A stretch of 64,000 bases of DNA from Pandoraea iniqua. GTDB lineage: Bacteria; Pseudomonadota; Gammaproteobacteria; Burkholderiales; Burkholderiaceae. The translations under genes and the position numbers were made by a program. Location: NCBI RefSeq assembly GCF_902459685.1, contig NZ_CABPSF010000001.1:992001-1056000 (forward strand), given 5' to 3'. The notes beneath the pieces are model-generated. The model was given only the letters and a program-made list of their open reading frames with translations, did not search any database and had not been told where the DNA came from. This document shows, one piece after another, positions 1 through 8,955 of this stretch. Each line of letters begins with the position of its first letter. Position 1 is the first letter of the stretch.

Positions 1-1228
1 GGCACAGGTAGTTCGTGAACGGGTACCACAGGCTCTTGAAGACCGTGGTTTCACCGGCACGCGCCTTGGCCCGGCGGAACACCAGATGGATCACGCTGAT
101 CATGGCCCAGTTGATGATGAGGGCCGAGACGACCAGACCCATCAGCAGTTCGAACGCTTTGCCGGGCATGAAGTAGTTGATCACCACGCACAGCGCGGTC
201 GCGGCAGCCGAGACACCGAGCGCGGCGAGCGGAATGCCACGGGCGTTGACCTTGAGCAGCGCGCGCGGCGCATTGCCCTGACCGGCCAGACCGTAGAGCA
301 TGCGGCTGTTGCAATACACGCCGCTGTTATAGACGGAGAGGGCGGCGGTCAGCACCACGGCGTTGAGCACGTTGGCGACGAAGTTGCTGTTCAGTTCATG
401 GAAGATCAGCACGAACGGGCTGCCGCCGGAGACGACCTTCTCCCACGGATACAGTGAGAGCAGCACGCCGAGGGCGCCGACGTAGAAAATCAGAATGCGG
501 TAGATCACCTGATTGGTCGCACGCGGAATGGTGCGCGACGGATCGTCGGCCTCGGCCGCCGTAATGCCCACCAGTTCGAGCCCGCCGAACGAGAACATGA
601 TCACCGCCATCGCCATGACAAGGCCGGACACACCGTTCGGGAAGAACCCGCCGTGTTGCCAGAGGTTGGCCACGCTGGCGTCGGGGCCGGCATTGCCCGA
701 GAAGAGCAGATAGCCGCCAAACCCGATCATGCCGACGATGGCGGCGACCTTGATGATGGCGAACCAGAACTCCATCTCGCCGTACGACTTCACGCTCGAC
801 AGGTTGATGGCATTGATGATGCAGAAGCACACGAGTGCCGAGACCCACGTGGGGATCGCCGGCCACCAGTACTGCACGTAAATGCCTACGGCCGAGAGTT
901 CGGCCATCGACACGAGGATGTACAACACCCAGTAGTTCCAGCCGGAGACGAAGCCCGCGAACTGGCCGCAATACTTGTTGGCGAAGTAACTGAACGAGCC
1001 GGCGACGGGCTCGTCGACAACCATTTCACCGAGCTGCCGCATGATGAAGAACGCGACGATACCGGCAATGGCGTAGCCAAGCAGTACGGAGGGTCCAGCG
1101 GTTTTGATGGTTTGGGCGATGCCGAGAAAGAGGCCGGTGCCGATCGCGCCACCGAGGGCGATCAATTGAATGTGACGATTCTTCAGGCCGCGGTGGAGCG
1201 AGCCTTCTTGTGCTGCATTGGCGGACAT
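1..1228 (-). CDS. Amino acid permease, APC superfamily (C-terminus cut by window start)
   Basis: Inner-membrane amino acid:proton symporter of the AroP/PheP/GabP type. The ATG at 1228 follows an AAGGA ribosome site and the frame stays open to base 1, giving about 409 residues of an expected ~460. The family signature GGAIGTGLFLG is at residues 26-36, followed by a run of hydrophobic helices and the 'MVVDEPVAGSFSYFA' region typical of aromatic and basic amino-acid permeases. It lies 187 bp downstream of hpd on the same strand, so import of phenylalanine or tyrosine for the 4-hydroxyphenylpyruvate route is the natural guess. The substrate is inferred from context only; the fold is certain. Confidence 0.9.
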   Translation of the reverse strand, partial: MSANAAQEGSLHRGLKNRHIQLIALGGAIGTGLFLGIAQTIKTAGPSVLLGYAIAGIVAFFIMRQLGEMVVDEPVAGSFSYFANKYCGQFAGFVSGWNYWVLYILVSMAELSAVGIYVQYWWPAIPTWVSALVCFCIINAINLSSVKSYGEMEFWFAIIKVAAIVGMIGFGGYLLFSGNAGPDASVANLWQHGGFFPNGVSGLVMAMAVIMFSFGGLELVGITAAEADDPSRTIPRATNQVIYRILIFYVGALGVLLSLYPWEKVVSGGSPFVLIFHELNSNFVANVLNAVVLTAALSVYNSGVYCNSRMLYGLAGQGNAPRALLKVNARGIPLAALGVSAAATALCVVINYFMPGKAFELLMGLVVSALIINWAMISVIHLVFRRAKARAGETTVFKSLWYPFTNYLC

Positions 1229-1353
1229 GTCTGTTCCTTACCCTACCTTCGATGCCATGCGGCGCGCCTCTCTGTCTCCGTTCGGTAGGAACGGACCGGA
1301 AGCGTTGAGCCGCCACGGCGCGGTGCTTATGACACCGTCGCCGTGTTCTTGGT

Positions 1354-1400
1354 GGTCACCCCCCGAGAGGTGACCGTCATCCCGGCGCACGGGGCGCCGG
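1354..1400 (-). terminator. Two hairpins between hpd and the permease gene
   Basis: GGTCACC (1354-1360) pairs with GGTGACC (1369-1375), and CCGGCGC (1382-1388) pairs with GCGCCGG (1394-1400). Both stems are perfect 7-mers placed directly after the hpd stop codon. Neither is followed by a U tract on the minus strand, so they may slow or stabilise the transcript end rather than act as a classical intrinsic terminator. Confidence 0.4.
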
Positions 1401-1415
1401 TTGTCTCCCCTGGAC

Positions 1416-2489
1416 TCAGACCTTGAGCGTGCCGCGCGCGATCTGGTCGCGTTCGAGCGATTCGAACAGCGCCTTGAAGTTGCCTTCGCCGAAGCCGTCG
1501 TCGCCCCGACGCTGAATGAACTCGAAGAACACCGGACCCAGCAGGGTCTTCGAGAAAATCTGGAGCAGCAGACGCGGCTTGCCGCCTTCGGTCGTGCCGT
1601 CGAGCAGAATGCCGCGCGACTTCAGCTCACCGACCGGCTGGCCGTGACCCGGCAGACGCGTTTCCAGCGCCTGATAGTAGAAGTCGTTCGGTGCCGTCAT
1701 GAGCGGTACGCCGGCCATTTGCAGATTGTCGATGACCTGAATCAGGTCGTCGGTCAGGAATGCAATGTGCTGAATGCCTTCACCGTTGAAGGCCATCAGG
1801 AATTCCTCGATCTGGCCGCTGCCCTTGGCGGATTCTTCGTTCAGGGGAATGCGGATTTTACCATCGGGTGCGGTCATCGCCTTCGACGCCAGACCGGTGT
1901 ACTCGCCCGAGATATCGAAGTAACGAATTTCGCGGAAGTTGAACAGCTTCTCGTAGAAGTTGGCCCAGAAGGACATGCGGCCGCGATAGACGTTGTGCGT
2001 CAGGTGATCGATCAGGCGCAGGCCGTGGCCGACCGGGTGACGATCGACGCCTTCGATGAATTCGAAGTCGATGTCATAAATCGACTTGCCTTCTTCGAAG
2101 CGGTCGATCAGGTACAGCGGCGCGCCGCCGATGCCCTTGATGGCCGGCAGACGCAGTTCCATCGGGCCGGTGGCGATCTCGACCGGCTGGGCGCCGAGTT
2201 CCAGCGCGCGGGCGTAGGCCTGATGCGAATCTTTCACGCGGAAGGCCATGCCGCAGGCGCTCGGGCCATGCTCGGCGGCGAAGTAGGCCGCGGGGCTGTT
2301 CGGCTCGCGGTTGACGATGAAGTTGACCTCGCCCTGACGATAGAGCACCACGTCTTTCGAACGATGGCGGGCCACGAGCGTGAAGCCCATCTGCTCGAAG
2401 ATCGGCTCAAGCAGGTTCGGGGTGGGCGACGCGAATTCCACGAATTCGAAGCCCATCAATTGCATCGGGTTGTCAAACAGGTCGGCCAT
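1416..2489 (-). CDS. hpd: 4-hydroxyphenylpyruvate dioxygenase
   Basis: Fe(II) dioxygenase converting 4-hydroxyphenylpyruvate to homogentisate in tyrosine and phenylalanine catabolism. The protein starting at ATG 2489 ([16 protein letters not shown]) is 357 residues, the usual bacterial length. The frame is open further upstream, but the family begins at this Met. The vicinal-oxygen-chelate halves are visible, with the iron ligands in '[14 protein letters not shown]', '[12 protein letters not shown]' and the C-terminal '[19 protein letters not shown]'. It faces an Lrp/AsnC regulator across a 331-bp gap and is followed by an aromatic-type permease, a common arrangement for this pathway. Homogentisate dioxygenase is not in the window. 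Confidence 0.97.
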   Translation of the reverse strand: MADLFDNPMQLMGFEFVEFASPTPNLLEPIFEQMGFTLVARHRSKDVVLYRQGEVNFIVNREPNSPAAYFAAEHGPSACGMAFRVKDSHQAYARALELGAQPVEIATGPMELRLPAIKGIGGAPLYLIDRFEEGKSIYDIDFEFIEGVDRHPVGHGLRLIDHLTHNVYRGRMSFWANFYEKLFNFREIRYFDISGEYTGLASKAMTAPDGKIRIPLNEESAKGSGQIEEFLMAFNGEGIQHIAFLTDDLIQVIDNLQMAGVPLMTAPNDFYYQALETRLPGHGQPVGELKSRGILLDGTTEGGKPRLLLQIFSKTLLGPVFFEFIQRRGDDGFGEGNFKALFESLERDQIARGTLKV

Positions 2490-2820
2490 GATCGTCTCGG
2501 CTTTGTGAGGTGGATGTTTCGTTGGACGCGTGCACGGCCCGGTGGTTGTGCGCCTGACTTCGGAAGACGGATTTCTCGAGCCGGTCCCGCTTCGCAATTT
2601 ACGCAATAAAATTGTGAATCGCTGACCGCCCGGTCGGGATTTTGTCCCCTGCCGTTTTAATTCCCGAAACCTGCGTAGTGCCAGCCATCGTGCGTGCACT
2701 GCATCGATTTGAGGGGCCCAGTGTAAGTGCGTCAACGCAAAATAGGATTTCGTAAAAGGCACAGGGAAACCCTATGTTATGCATTAATATTTCTAAATTG
2801 ATGGGTTGAAGGAGAGGAAA
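2490..2820. promoter_or_regulatory. Divergent hpd / Lrp-type regulator control region
   Basis: No gene is visible in these 331 bases. The part close to the regulator is AT-rich and contains the short palindrome AGGGAAACCCT (2763-2773) and the stretch TTATGCATTAATATTTCTAAA. A ribosome site GAAGGAGAGG at 2808-2817 serves the GTG start at 2821. The region is the expected site for autoregulation and hpd control by the Lrp-like protein; the palindrome as operator is a guess. Confidence 0.5.
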
Positions 2821-3294
2821 GTGCATAACATCGAGATCGATCGGATCGACGTCCGGCTGCTGGCGGTTTTGCAGTCGCACGGACGGATTTCGAATCTGGA
2901 ACTGGCCGAGGCCATCAAGCTGTCGCCGGCGCAGACATTGCGCCGCCATCGCCGCCTCGAAGAGTTGGGGGTGATCAAGGGATACGACACGCGGCTCGAT
3001 GCGCAGCGACTGGGTTTCAGCGTCGTGGCGTTTGTCCACGTGACGATGGAGCGCGGGCATATTCGTGACCTGTCGAACTTCAAGGGACTGGTCGCGGAGC
3101 TGGCGCAGATACAGGAGTGCTTTTCCGTGACCGGCGATATCGATTACGTGCTCAAGGTGGTGGCGCGCGACCTGAAGGGCTTGTCCGATTTTCTGCTCGA
3201 TACGCTGATGCGGATTCCGGGCGTGAGCGCCGTCAAGTCGAGCGTTTGCCTCGATGAAATCAAGTGTACGTCGGCGGTGCCGCTGGCGTCCTGA
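2821..3294 (+). CDS. Lrp/AsnC family transcriptional regulator
   Basis: Small DNA-binding regulator of 157 residues. I chose GTG 2821 because the ribosome site GAAGGAGAGG lies just before it; the TTG at 2806 overlaps that site. The N-terminal winged helix-turn-helix (about residues 10-55, 'LELAEAIKLSPAQTLRRHRR') is followed by the ligand-sensing RAM domain containing 'DIDYVLKVVARD', which normally mediates octamer assembly and amino-acid sensing. Its divergent placement beside hpd suggests it controls tyrosine/phenylalanine catabolism in response to an aromatic amino acid or keto acid, as HppR/BkdR-type proteins do. Target assignment is inference. Confidence 0.92.
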   Translation: MHNIEIDRIDVRLLAVLQSHGRISNLELAEAIKLSPAQTLRRHRRLEELGVIKGYDTRLDAQRLGFSVVAFVHVTMERGHIRDLSNFKGLVAELAQIQECFSVTGDIDYVLKVVARDLKGLSDFLLDTLMRIPGVSAVKSSVCLDEIKCTSAVPLAS

Positions 3295-3330
3295 GGCACT
3301 GAAGGACCCCTGACCTCGCTATCGCTGTCG

Positions 3331-4629
3331 CTATCTCCGCGCCCGCACGGCGAACGCCGCGAGCGCCACGGCCACCACGACGAGCGCGCATCCGGCCCAC
3401 GGGGTGAGCATCAACGCGTTCGCATCGACAAGCGCACCGCCTGCGCCCGCCCCGAGCGCCACGCCGACGTGCATGGCTGCCACGTTCACGCCGACGTTGG
3501 CATCGGCTTGCTGCGGCGCGCTGCGAATCAGGAAGTTCTGCACTACGGGCGAAATCGACCACGACAGACAGCCCCAGACCATCATCGCGACGACGAAGAT
3601 CGCCACGTGCCACGCGTTATCGATACCGGTGACACCCATGCCACCGCTCCCGGCGCCCAGCATCGCGGCCAGCGGCACACCGGCCATCGCGACGAGAAAC
3701 AGCAGCGGGCATCCGAGCAACGCACGCGAGGCGCCTGCCCGGTCCGAGCCCAGCCCGCCGAGCCATGCACCGGCTACGCCTGCCACCCCGAACGCGACGA
3801 ACAGCAGACTCAGGCCATCGGGCGACGGCGCGAGGGTTTTCTGAAGATACGGTGCGAGATACGCGAACAGCGTGAAGTGCCCGCCAAGCATGGCAATCGA
3901 TACGCCTTGCGCGGCGAGTAGGCGAGGCTGCGCCAGCGCTTTTACATACGCTCGCAGCGTCAGCGCAGTCGCGGGCTGCGTGAGCGGCAACGCGCGCCAG
4001 AGCACGAGCATGAGCATGAGCGGCGCGCTGACCAGACCGATCACGGCGAACACGGCACGCCATCCCGCCCAGTGTTCGAGCGTCATGCCGAGCGGAACGC
4101 CGAGCACCAGCGACCCGCTGATGCCCATGAAGATGATCCCCACGGCGCGCCCGTGAAACTCGGGCGGCGTGATTTCGGTGGCCAGCCGCGAGCAGAGCAG
4201 CACGATGGTGGCGCAACTCGCGGCCATGGCCATGCGCGCCACGAATAGCGCGGTGTAGCCCGGGGCGGCTGCGGCGGCGAGGTTGCTGAGCGTGAAGACC
4301 AGCAGCGCGACGATCAGCGCGGGGCGCCGGGCATGCCGGGAGAGCCACGCGGCCATCGTGAACGCCCACAGCGCGAAGACCGCAGAAAAGATGGTGGTGA
4401 GTTGGCCGGCCGAGGCCATCGAGACACCGAGCCCTTGCGAGATCGCGGGCAAGATGCCGATGCAGATGTTTTCGTCGATGCCCACGAGAAAGACCGTGAG
4501 CGCGAGCAGCCAGACTTTGGCGGCGCTATGCGGCGTTGCCGCCATGGGCGCGAGTGCCGTCGTTGGTGACGTTGGTGACGCCGATGACGTCGATGAAGTG
4601 GGGGAGGCCAATGAAGACTCCGATGTCAT
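3331..4629 (-). CDS. MFS transporter, DHA1 drug/sugar efflux type
   Basis: Twelve-helix major facilitator of about 432 residues resembling AraJ/YdhP-like exporters. A Ser/Thr/Pro-rich low-complexity N-terminus of about 35 residues precedes the first helix 'LLALTVFLVGIDENICIGIL'. I use ATG 4629; an in-frame GTG at 4638 is also possible and neither has a clear ribosome site. It is convergent with the Lrp-like gene (36 bp apart) and divergent from the leuA leader. No substrate can be read from the sequence or neighbours. The transporter class is secure, the start is not. Confidence 0.85.
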   Translation of the reverse strand: MTSESSLASPTSSTSSASPTSPTTALAPMAATPHSAAKVWLLALTVFLVGIDENICIGILPAISQGLGVSMASAGQLTTIFSAVFALWAFTMAAWLSRHARRPALIVALLVFTLSNLAAAAAPGYTALFVARMAMAASCATIVLLCSRLATEITPPEFHGRAVGIIFMGISGSLVLGVPLGMTLEHWAGWRAVFAVIGLVSAPLMLMLVLWRALPLTQPATALTLRAYVKALAQPRLLAAQGVSIAMLGGHFTLFAYLAPYLQKTLAPSPDGLSLLFVAFGVAGVAGAWLGGLGSDRAGASRALLGCPLLFLVAMAGVPLAAMLGAGSGGMGVTGIDNAWHVAIFVVAMMVWGCLSWSISPVVQNFLIRSAPQQADANVGVNVAAMHVGVALGAGAGGALVDANALMLTPWAGCALVVVAVALAAFAVRARR

Positions 4630-4806
4630 GACACGCACCGTGCGACACCGGGATTGGCGCGACGGTTGAGCGTATCGATCCGTCGGGTTTCGAGGCTAGG
4701 CTTCGGTTATCCCATCGCCGGAACATTATCGGAATCGACGCAAAGCGGCAACCGGGTGGCGGCCGACGTGGCCGCCGGGAGATTATCGCGAGGCGACACA
4801 CGATAG

Positions 4807-4836
4807 TTGACAGCCCGGGAATATCTGTGATCTTAT
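4807..4836 (+). promoter_or_regulatory. Candidate sigma-70 promoter for the leuA leader transcript
   Basis: A perfect -35 hexamer TTGACA lies at 4807-4812, and TCTTAT (4831-4836, four of six matches to TATAAT) lies after an 18-bp spacer. Transcription would start about 7 bases on, at or next to A4844, which is the first base of the leader-peptide ATG. The leader would then be translated from a leaderless mRNA, consistent with the absence of a Shine-Dalgarno sequence before it. Confidence 0.55.
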
Positions 4837-4843
4837 GCAGCAC

Positions 4844-4930
4844 ATGATCACCGCGCAATTCTCCCTCTCGCTACGACTACTAGCCCGCTCCACCGGGCTT
4901 GGTCCGTTGCTGCGCGCGTGCATCGTCTGA
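4844..4930 (+). CDS. Probable leucine leader peptide upstream of leuA
   Basis: A 28-codon frame from ATG 4844 to TGA 4928-4930. Seven of 28 residues are leucine, arranged as LSLRLL (residues 8-13), L19 and LL (22-23), and the peptide ends in Ile-Val. The control stretch CTACGACTACTA (4871-4882) uses CTA three times, a rare leucine codon in a genome this GC-rich, so translation would slow when charged tRNA-Leu is short. It sits 132 bp before leuA on the same strand and starts at the predicted transcription start. It has the composition and position of an attenuation leader such as leuL. It is too short to be called by normal gene finders. Function is inferred. Confidence 0.7.
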   Translation: MITAQFSLSLRLLARSTGLGPLLRACIV

Positions 4931-5043
4931 ATTTTCTCTGAAGCACCGCTGATTTTCCCCAGTTACGCCGATCTGAGCCCCGGTTCATCCAACCGGAGGT
5001 CGTAGCTTTTTTGCGCTCAAGCGTCGTCCGGTTGCCACTTTTT
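4870..5043 (+). promoter_or_regulatory. Potential transcription attenuator in the leuA 5' leader
   Basis: Several mutually exclusive helices can form. GCTACGAC (4870-4877), which contains leucine control codons, is exactly complementary to GTCGTAGC (4999-5006), and the latter is followed at once by six T residues (5007-5012). A local hairpin AGCCCG/CGGGCT (4882-4887 with 4894-4899) lies just after the CTA codons. A second hairpin CCGGTT/AACCGG (4980-4985 with 4991-4996) competes with a later CCGGTT copy at 5028-5033, itself followed by a T run (5039-5043). A ribosome stalled on the CTA codons would hide the left arm of the helix abutting the T6 tract. The mechanism is inferred. Confidence 0.55.
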
Positions 5044-5062
5044 CCGACAATCGAGACACGCC

Positions 5063-6775
5063 ATGTTGAACAACCCCGCTACCAAATACCGCGCCTTCAC
5101 TCCGGTCAACATTCCGGACCGACAGTGGCCGAGCCGCACCATCACGCGTGCACCGATCTGGATGAGCACCGACCTGCGCGACGGCAATCAGGCCTTGTTC
5201 GAGCCGATGGACGCGCAGCGCAAGATGCGCATGTTCAAGATGCTGGTCGCGATCGGTTTCAAGGAAATCGAAGTCGCGTTCCCGTCCGCCTCCGAGACCG
5301 ATTTCAACTTCGTGCGTGAATTGATCGAAGGCGGTCACATCCCCGACGACGTCACCATCGAAGTGCTCACGCAGGCCCGTGACGATCTCATCGAGCGCAC
5401 CTTCGCCGCCCTCAAGGGCGCACCGCGCGCCATCGTTCACTTGTACAACGCCACGGCCCCGGAATTCCGCCGCATCGTCTTCAACCTCGATCAGCCGGGC
5501 GTGAAAGCGCTGGCCGTCGCAGCCGCCAAGACCATCAAGCGTTGCGCGGACGCGGCCCCCGATACCCGCTGGACCCTGCAATACAGCCCCGAAACGTTCA
5601 CGGGCACCGAACTCGACTTCGCCAAAGAGGTATGCGACGCCGTCTTCGATGTATGGCAGCCGACGCCGGACCACAAGTGCATCGTCAACCTGCCCGCCAC
5701 TGTTGAAATCGGCACGCCGAACTACTACGCCGACCAGATCGAGTGGATGCACCGCAACCTCAAGCATCGCGATTCGCTGATTCTCTCGGTGCACCCGCAC
5801 AACGACCGTGGCACGGCAGTGGCTGCCGCCGAGTTGGCCGTGATGGCCGGTGCCGATCGTATCGAAGGGTGCCTGTTCGGTAACGGCGAGCGCACCGGTA
5901 ACGTCGATCTCGTCACGCTCGCGTTGAATCTCTACACGCAAGGCGTGGACCCGGGCCTCGACTTCTCGAACATCAACGAAGTCGCCCGCACGTCGGAAGA
6001 ATGCACGCAATTGCCGGTGCATCCGCGCCACCCGTACGTGGGCGATCTCGTGTTCACCGCGTTCTCGGGCTCGCATCAGGACGCCATCAAGAAGGGCTTC
6101 GCCGCACAAAAGCCGGACACCTTCTGGGAAGTGCCGTACATGCCGATCGATCCGAGCGATCTGGGCCGCACTTACGACTCGATCATTCGCGTGAACAGTC
6201 AGTCGGGCAAGGGCGGCATTGCCTTCCTGCTCGAACAGTCGTACGGGGTGCAGATGCCGCGCCGCCTGCAAGTCGACTTCAGCTCGGCCGTGCAGCGTTA
6301 CACCGACGAGACCGGTGCCGAAGTCACGGCAGCGCAGATCTGGCAATTGTTCCAGAAGGAATATGTGGAAGCGGCCGAACCGGTGGCTTATGTCGGTCAC
6401 ACGCTCTCGGAGCGCGACGGCCGTCAGCAGATCGCTGTGACCATCGACATCCACGGTCAACGCACGACGGTGTCGGGTGCCGGCAACGGTCCGCTCGACG
6501 CACTGATGAACGCGATGCGTACGCCGGTGCGTGTGCAGCACTACGAAGAGCGCGCGCTGACGCAAGGTGCCGATGCCCGTGCTATCGCGATTGCTGAAAT
6601 GGCGGGCGAAACGATTGTCGGCAGCGCGTTCGGCGTAGGCATCGATGCGAATCTCACGACGGCCTCGATCCGTGCGGTTATCAGCGGCATCAACCGCGCT
6701 TACGACCGCAGTGAAGCCGATGCGAAGGCCACTTTCTTCGACGCTGTGATGCGCGATGTCGCCAAGGCCGTCTGA
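5063..6775 (+). CDS. leuA: 2-isopropylmalate synthase
   Basis: Condenses acetyl-CoA with 2-oxoisovalerate in the first committed step of leucine synthesis. The 570-residue protein (ATG 5063) belongs to the long LeuA group that begins '[14 protein letters not shown]', better known from actinobacteria, rather than the E. coli type. The DRE-TIM barrel motif appears as '[11 protein letters not shown]' (residues 35-45), the metal-binding '[10 protein letters not shown]' is near residue 240, and a C-terminal regulatory domain that binds leucine follows ('[20 protein letters not shown]'). It stands alone, with no other leu or ilv gene nearby, and carries its own leader peptide. Enzyme-level feedback and leader attenuation would together tune flux. 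Confidence 0.97.
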   Translation: MLNNPATKYRAFTPVNIPDRQWPSRTITRAPIWMSTDLRDGNQALFEPMDAQRKMRMFKMLVAIGFKEIEVAFPSASETDFNFVRELIEGGHIPDDVTIEVLTQARDDLIERTFAALKGAPRAIVHLYNATAPEFRRIVFNLDQPGVKALAVAAAKTIKRCADAAPDTRWTLQYSPETFTGTELDFAKEVCDAVFDVWQPTPDHKCIVNLPATVEIGTPNYYADQIEWMHRNLKHRDSLILSVHPHNDRGTAVAAAELAVMAGADRIEGCLFGNGERTGNVDLVTLALNLYTQGVDPGLDFSNINEVARTSEECTQLPVHPRHPYVGDLVFTAFSGSHQDAIKKGFAAQKPDTFWEVPYMPIDPSDLGRTYDSIIRVNSQSGKGGIAFLLEQSYGVQMPRRLQVDFSSAVQRYTDETGAEVTAAQIWQLFQKEYVEAAEPVAYVGHTLSERDGRQQIAVTIDIHGQRTTVSGAGNGPLDALMNAMRTPVRVQHYEERALTQGADARAIAIAEMAGETIVGSAFGVGIDANLTTASIRAVISGINRAYDRSEADAKATFFDAVMRDVAKAV

Positions 6776-6894
6776 GGCTGTTGCAAACAGAAAACTCAGG
6801 CAGGAACTGAGGAGACACGTAGTCCAGCAGGGAATTTGAGGCAGACGTGTACCGCCGAGCGCTGATCGTGCGAGCGGGACACCGGTGCGGCGCG

Positions 6895-6915
6895 ACGACA
6901 CTTACCCAGTGTCGT
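6895..6915. terminator. Hairpin between convergent leuA and pcaF
   Basis: ACGACACT (6895-6902) and AGTGTCGT (6908-6915) form a perfect 8-bp stem with loop TACCC in the 203-bp convergent gap between leuA and pcaF. A weaker GGGCAG/CTGCCC pair lies closer to pcaF (about 6954-6979). No T tract follows on either strand, so I call it a transcript-end structure with modest confidence. Nothing else is seen in this gap. Confidence 0.4.
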
Positions 6916-6978
6916 GCGACCGCCCCGGCCACAGAAATCAAGCGGTGTGACAGGGCAGGGGGAACAGGCTCTGCCCGG

Positions 6979-8181
6979 TCAGATCGCTTCGATGGCGATA
7001 GCGATGCCTTGGCCGACCCCAATGCACATCGTACACAGCGCAAAGCGGCCACCTGAACGCTTTAGCTGATACATCGCCGTCGTCACCAGACGTGCGCCGC
7101 TCATGCCGAGCGGATGGCCCAGCGCGATTGCGCCGCCGTTCGGATTGACGCGCAGGTCGTCGTCAGCGACACCCAGCTGACGCAGCACGGCCAGGCCTTG
7201 GCTCGCAAACGCTTCGTTGAGTTCGATCACATCGAACTGATCGAGCGACATGCCGAGCCGCGCCAACAGTTTGATCGTTGCGGGCGCCGGACCGATGCCC
7301 ATGATGCGCGGTGCTACCCCTGCCGTCGCCATGCCCAGAATCCGGGCGCGCGGCGTCAGGCCAAAGCGCGCCGCGCTCGCCTCGTCTGCTAACAGCAGCG
7401 CGCAGGCGCCGTCGTTGACGCCAGAAGCGTTACCGGCGGTCACGGTCCCATCAGGGCGTACCACGCCCTTAAGTCTGGCAAGCGCTTCCATGCTGGTGGC
7501 ACGCGGATGTTCGTCGCGGTCCACCACAATGGCTTCCCCCTTCTTCTGAGCGATCGACACCGGTGTAATTTCTTCCGCCAGCGTGCCGTTCGCCTGCGCA
7601 CGCGCCGCTTTCTCTTGCGAGCGCACCGCGAAGCGATCCTGATCTTCGCGGCTGATGCCGAATTCCGTCGCCACGTTCTCGCCCGTCTCGGGCATCGAAT
7701 CCACGCCGTATTGCGCCTTCATCAACGGATTGACGAAACGCCAGCCGATGGTCGTGTCGTAAATCTCCGCCTGACGTGAAAACGCACTGGCAGCCTTGCC
7801 CATCACGAACGGCGCACGGCTCATGCTTTCCACGCCACCGGCGATCATCAGACCGGCTTCGCCTGCCTTGATGGCGCGCGCGGCGGTGCCGATGGCATCC
7901 ATGCCCGAACCGCACAGGCGGTTGACGGTGCCGCCCGGCACGTCTTGCGGCAGCCCGGCGAGCAGCGCCGACATGCGGGCCACGTTGCGGTTGTCTTCGC
8001 CCGCCTGATTGGCGCAGCCGTAGATCACATCGTCAACCAGCGTCCAGTCGACGTTGCCGTTGCGCGCCATCAGCGCCTTGATCGGAATTGCACCGAGATC
8101 GTCGGCACGCACCGACGACAATGCGCCGCCGTAGCGGCCGATAGGGGTGCGGATCGCGTCGCAGATAAAGACTTCACTCAT
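6979..8181 (-). CDS. pcaF: 3-oxoadipyl-CoA thiolase
   Basis: Thiolase cleaving beta-ketoadipyl-CoA to succinyl-CoA and acetyl-CoA, the last step of the beta-ketoadipate pathway. The 400-residue protein shows the acyl-accepting Cys in '[10 protein letters not shown]' (about residue 90), the '[19 protein letters not shown]' His motif and the C-terminal '[10 protein letters not shown]' Cys motif. The long '[27 protein letters not shown]' type insertion favours the 3-oxoadipyl-CoA group over plain acetoacetyl-CoA thiolases. It is last in pcaI-pcaJ-pcaF, 99 bp after pcaJ, with a strong hairpin in that gap. Context makes the assignment firm. Confidence 0.95.
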   Translation of the reverse strand: MSEVFICDAIRTPIGRYGGALSSVRADDLGAIPIKALMARNGNVDWTLVDDVIYGCANQAGEDNRNVARMSALLAGLPQDVPGGTVNRLCGSGMDAIGTAARAIKAGEAGLMIAGGVESMSRAPFVMGKAASAFSRQAEIYDTTIGWRFVNPLMKAQYGVDSMPETGENVATEFGISREDQDRFAVRSQEKAARAQANGTLAEEITPVSIAQKKGEAIVVDRDEHPRATSMEALARLKGVVRPDGTVTAGNASGVNDGACALLLADEASAARFGLTPRARILGMATAGVAPRIMGIGPAPATIKLLARLGMSLDQFDVIELNEAFASQGLAVLRQLGVADDDLRVNPNGGAIALGHPLGMSGARLVTTAMYQLKRSGGRFALCTMCIGVGQGIAIAIEAI

Positions 8182-8240
8182 TTGTCTACCTCACCGAATG
8201 GGGGATTTCGAATTCACTCAATGCATGTCGAACAATGCAA

Positions 8241-8263
8241 ATCGCCGGGAATTTCCCGGCGAT
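8241..8263 (-). repeat. Perfect 23-bp palindrome between pcaJ and pcaF
   Basis: ATCGCCGGGAA, a central T and TTCCCGGCGAT form an uninterrupted inverted repeat of 11+1+11 bases within the 99-bp pcaJ-pcaF gap. As RNA it gives a 9-bp GC-rich stem with a 5-base loop and no U tract. It could set the relative amounts of the transferase and thiolase messages by blocking exonucleases, as intercistronic stem-loops do. Confidence 0.55.
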
Positions 8264-8280
8264 GGCAAGCAATGCAGATG

Positions 8281-8931
8281 TCAGGCAACGGCCGGCGAGG
8301 GCAGTAGTGTCACGCCGCTCAGACGTTGCAACTCGTCGAACGTCAGCCCTTCGACCATATCGCGCACGCGCAGTCCTTCGGGCGTCACGTCGATGACCGC
8401 GAGGTCCGTGTAGATGCGCGTCACGCAGCCCACGCCCGTCAGCGGATACGTGCACGCGTCGACGATCTTGCTTTCGCCTTGCTTGGTCTGATGTTCCATC
8501 ATCACGAACACCTGCTTGGCGCCGGTCGCGAGATCCATCGCGCCACCCACCGCAGGGATGGCGTCGGGCGCGCCCGTGTGCCAGTTGGCGAGATCGCCGG
8601 TCTTCGAGACTTGGAACGCACCCAGCACGCAGAAGTCGAGGTGGCCGCCGCGCATCATCGCGAACGAGTCGGCGTGGTGGAAATACGCACCGCCCGGCTT
8701 GAGCGTGACGGGCTGCTTGCCGGCGTTGATGAGGTCTTCATCTTCTTCGCCCTTGGCGGGGGCCGGGCCCATCCCGATCACGCCGTTTTCGCTTTGCAGA
8801 ATGATTTCTTTCTCGGCCGGCAGGTGATTGGCCACTGCCGTGGGCAGGCCGATACCGAGGTTCACATAGGCGCCGTCGGGAATATCCTGGGCGACGCGGG
8901 CGGCCATCTGGTCGCGGGTCAGTCGGTTCAT
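8281..8931 (-). CDS. pcaJ: 3-oxoadipate CoA-transferase subunit B
   Basis: Beta subunit of the succinyl-CoA:3-oxoadipate CoA-transferase. It has 216 residues, the usual size. The N-terminal 'AQDIPDGAYVNLGIGLPT' and 'LQSENGVIGMGPAP' blocks are class I CoA-transferase signatures; the Glu in SENG is the catalytic residue that forms the enzyme-CoA thioester. 'GGHLDFCVLGAFQVSKTGDLANW' is also conserved in this family. It follows pcaI by 24 bp on the same strand, so the two subunits are co-translated in step. Nothing appears broken. Confidence 0.95.
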   Translation of the reverse strand: MNRLTRDQMAARVAQDIPDGAYVNLGIGLPTAVANHLPAEKEIILQSENGVIGMGPAPAKGEEDEDLINAGKQPVTLKPGGAYFHHADSFAMMRGGHLDFCVLGAFQVSKTGDLANWHTGAPDAIPAVGGAMDLATGAKQVFVMMEHQTKQGESKIVDACTYPLTGVGCVTRIYTDLAVIDVTPEGLRVRDMVEGLTFDELQRLSGVTLLPSPAVA

Positions 8932-8955
8932 GTCGTAGCTCCGGAATAGGGGACG

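Noticed and set aside
4870-5062. A metabolite riboswitch before leuA
   Set aside because: The sequence shows a Leu-rich reading frame and alternative hairpins, but I see no conserved aptamer core such as T-box, TPP or glycine elements.
4985-6901. A 638-codon open frame antisense to leuA
   Set aside because: It mirrors the leuA codon pattern, has Arg/His-rich low-information sequence without domains, and leuA is intact on the other strand. High-GC DNA readily leaves such antisense frames open.
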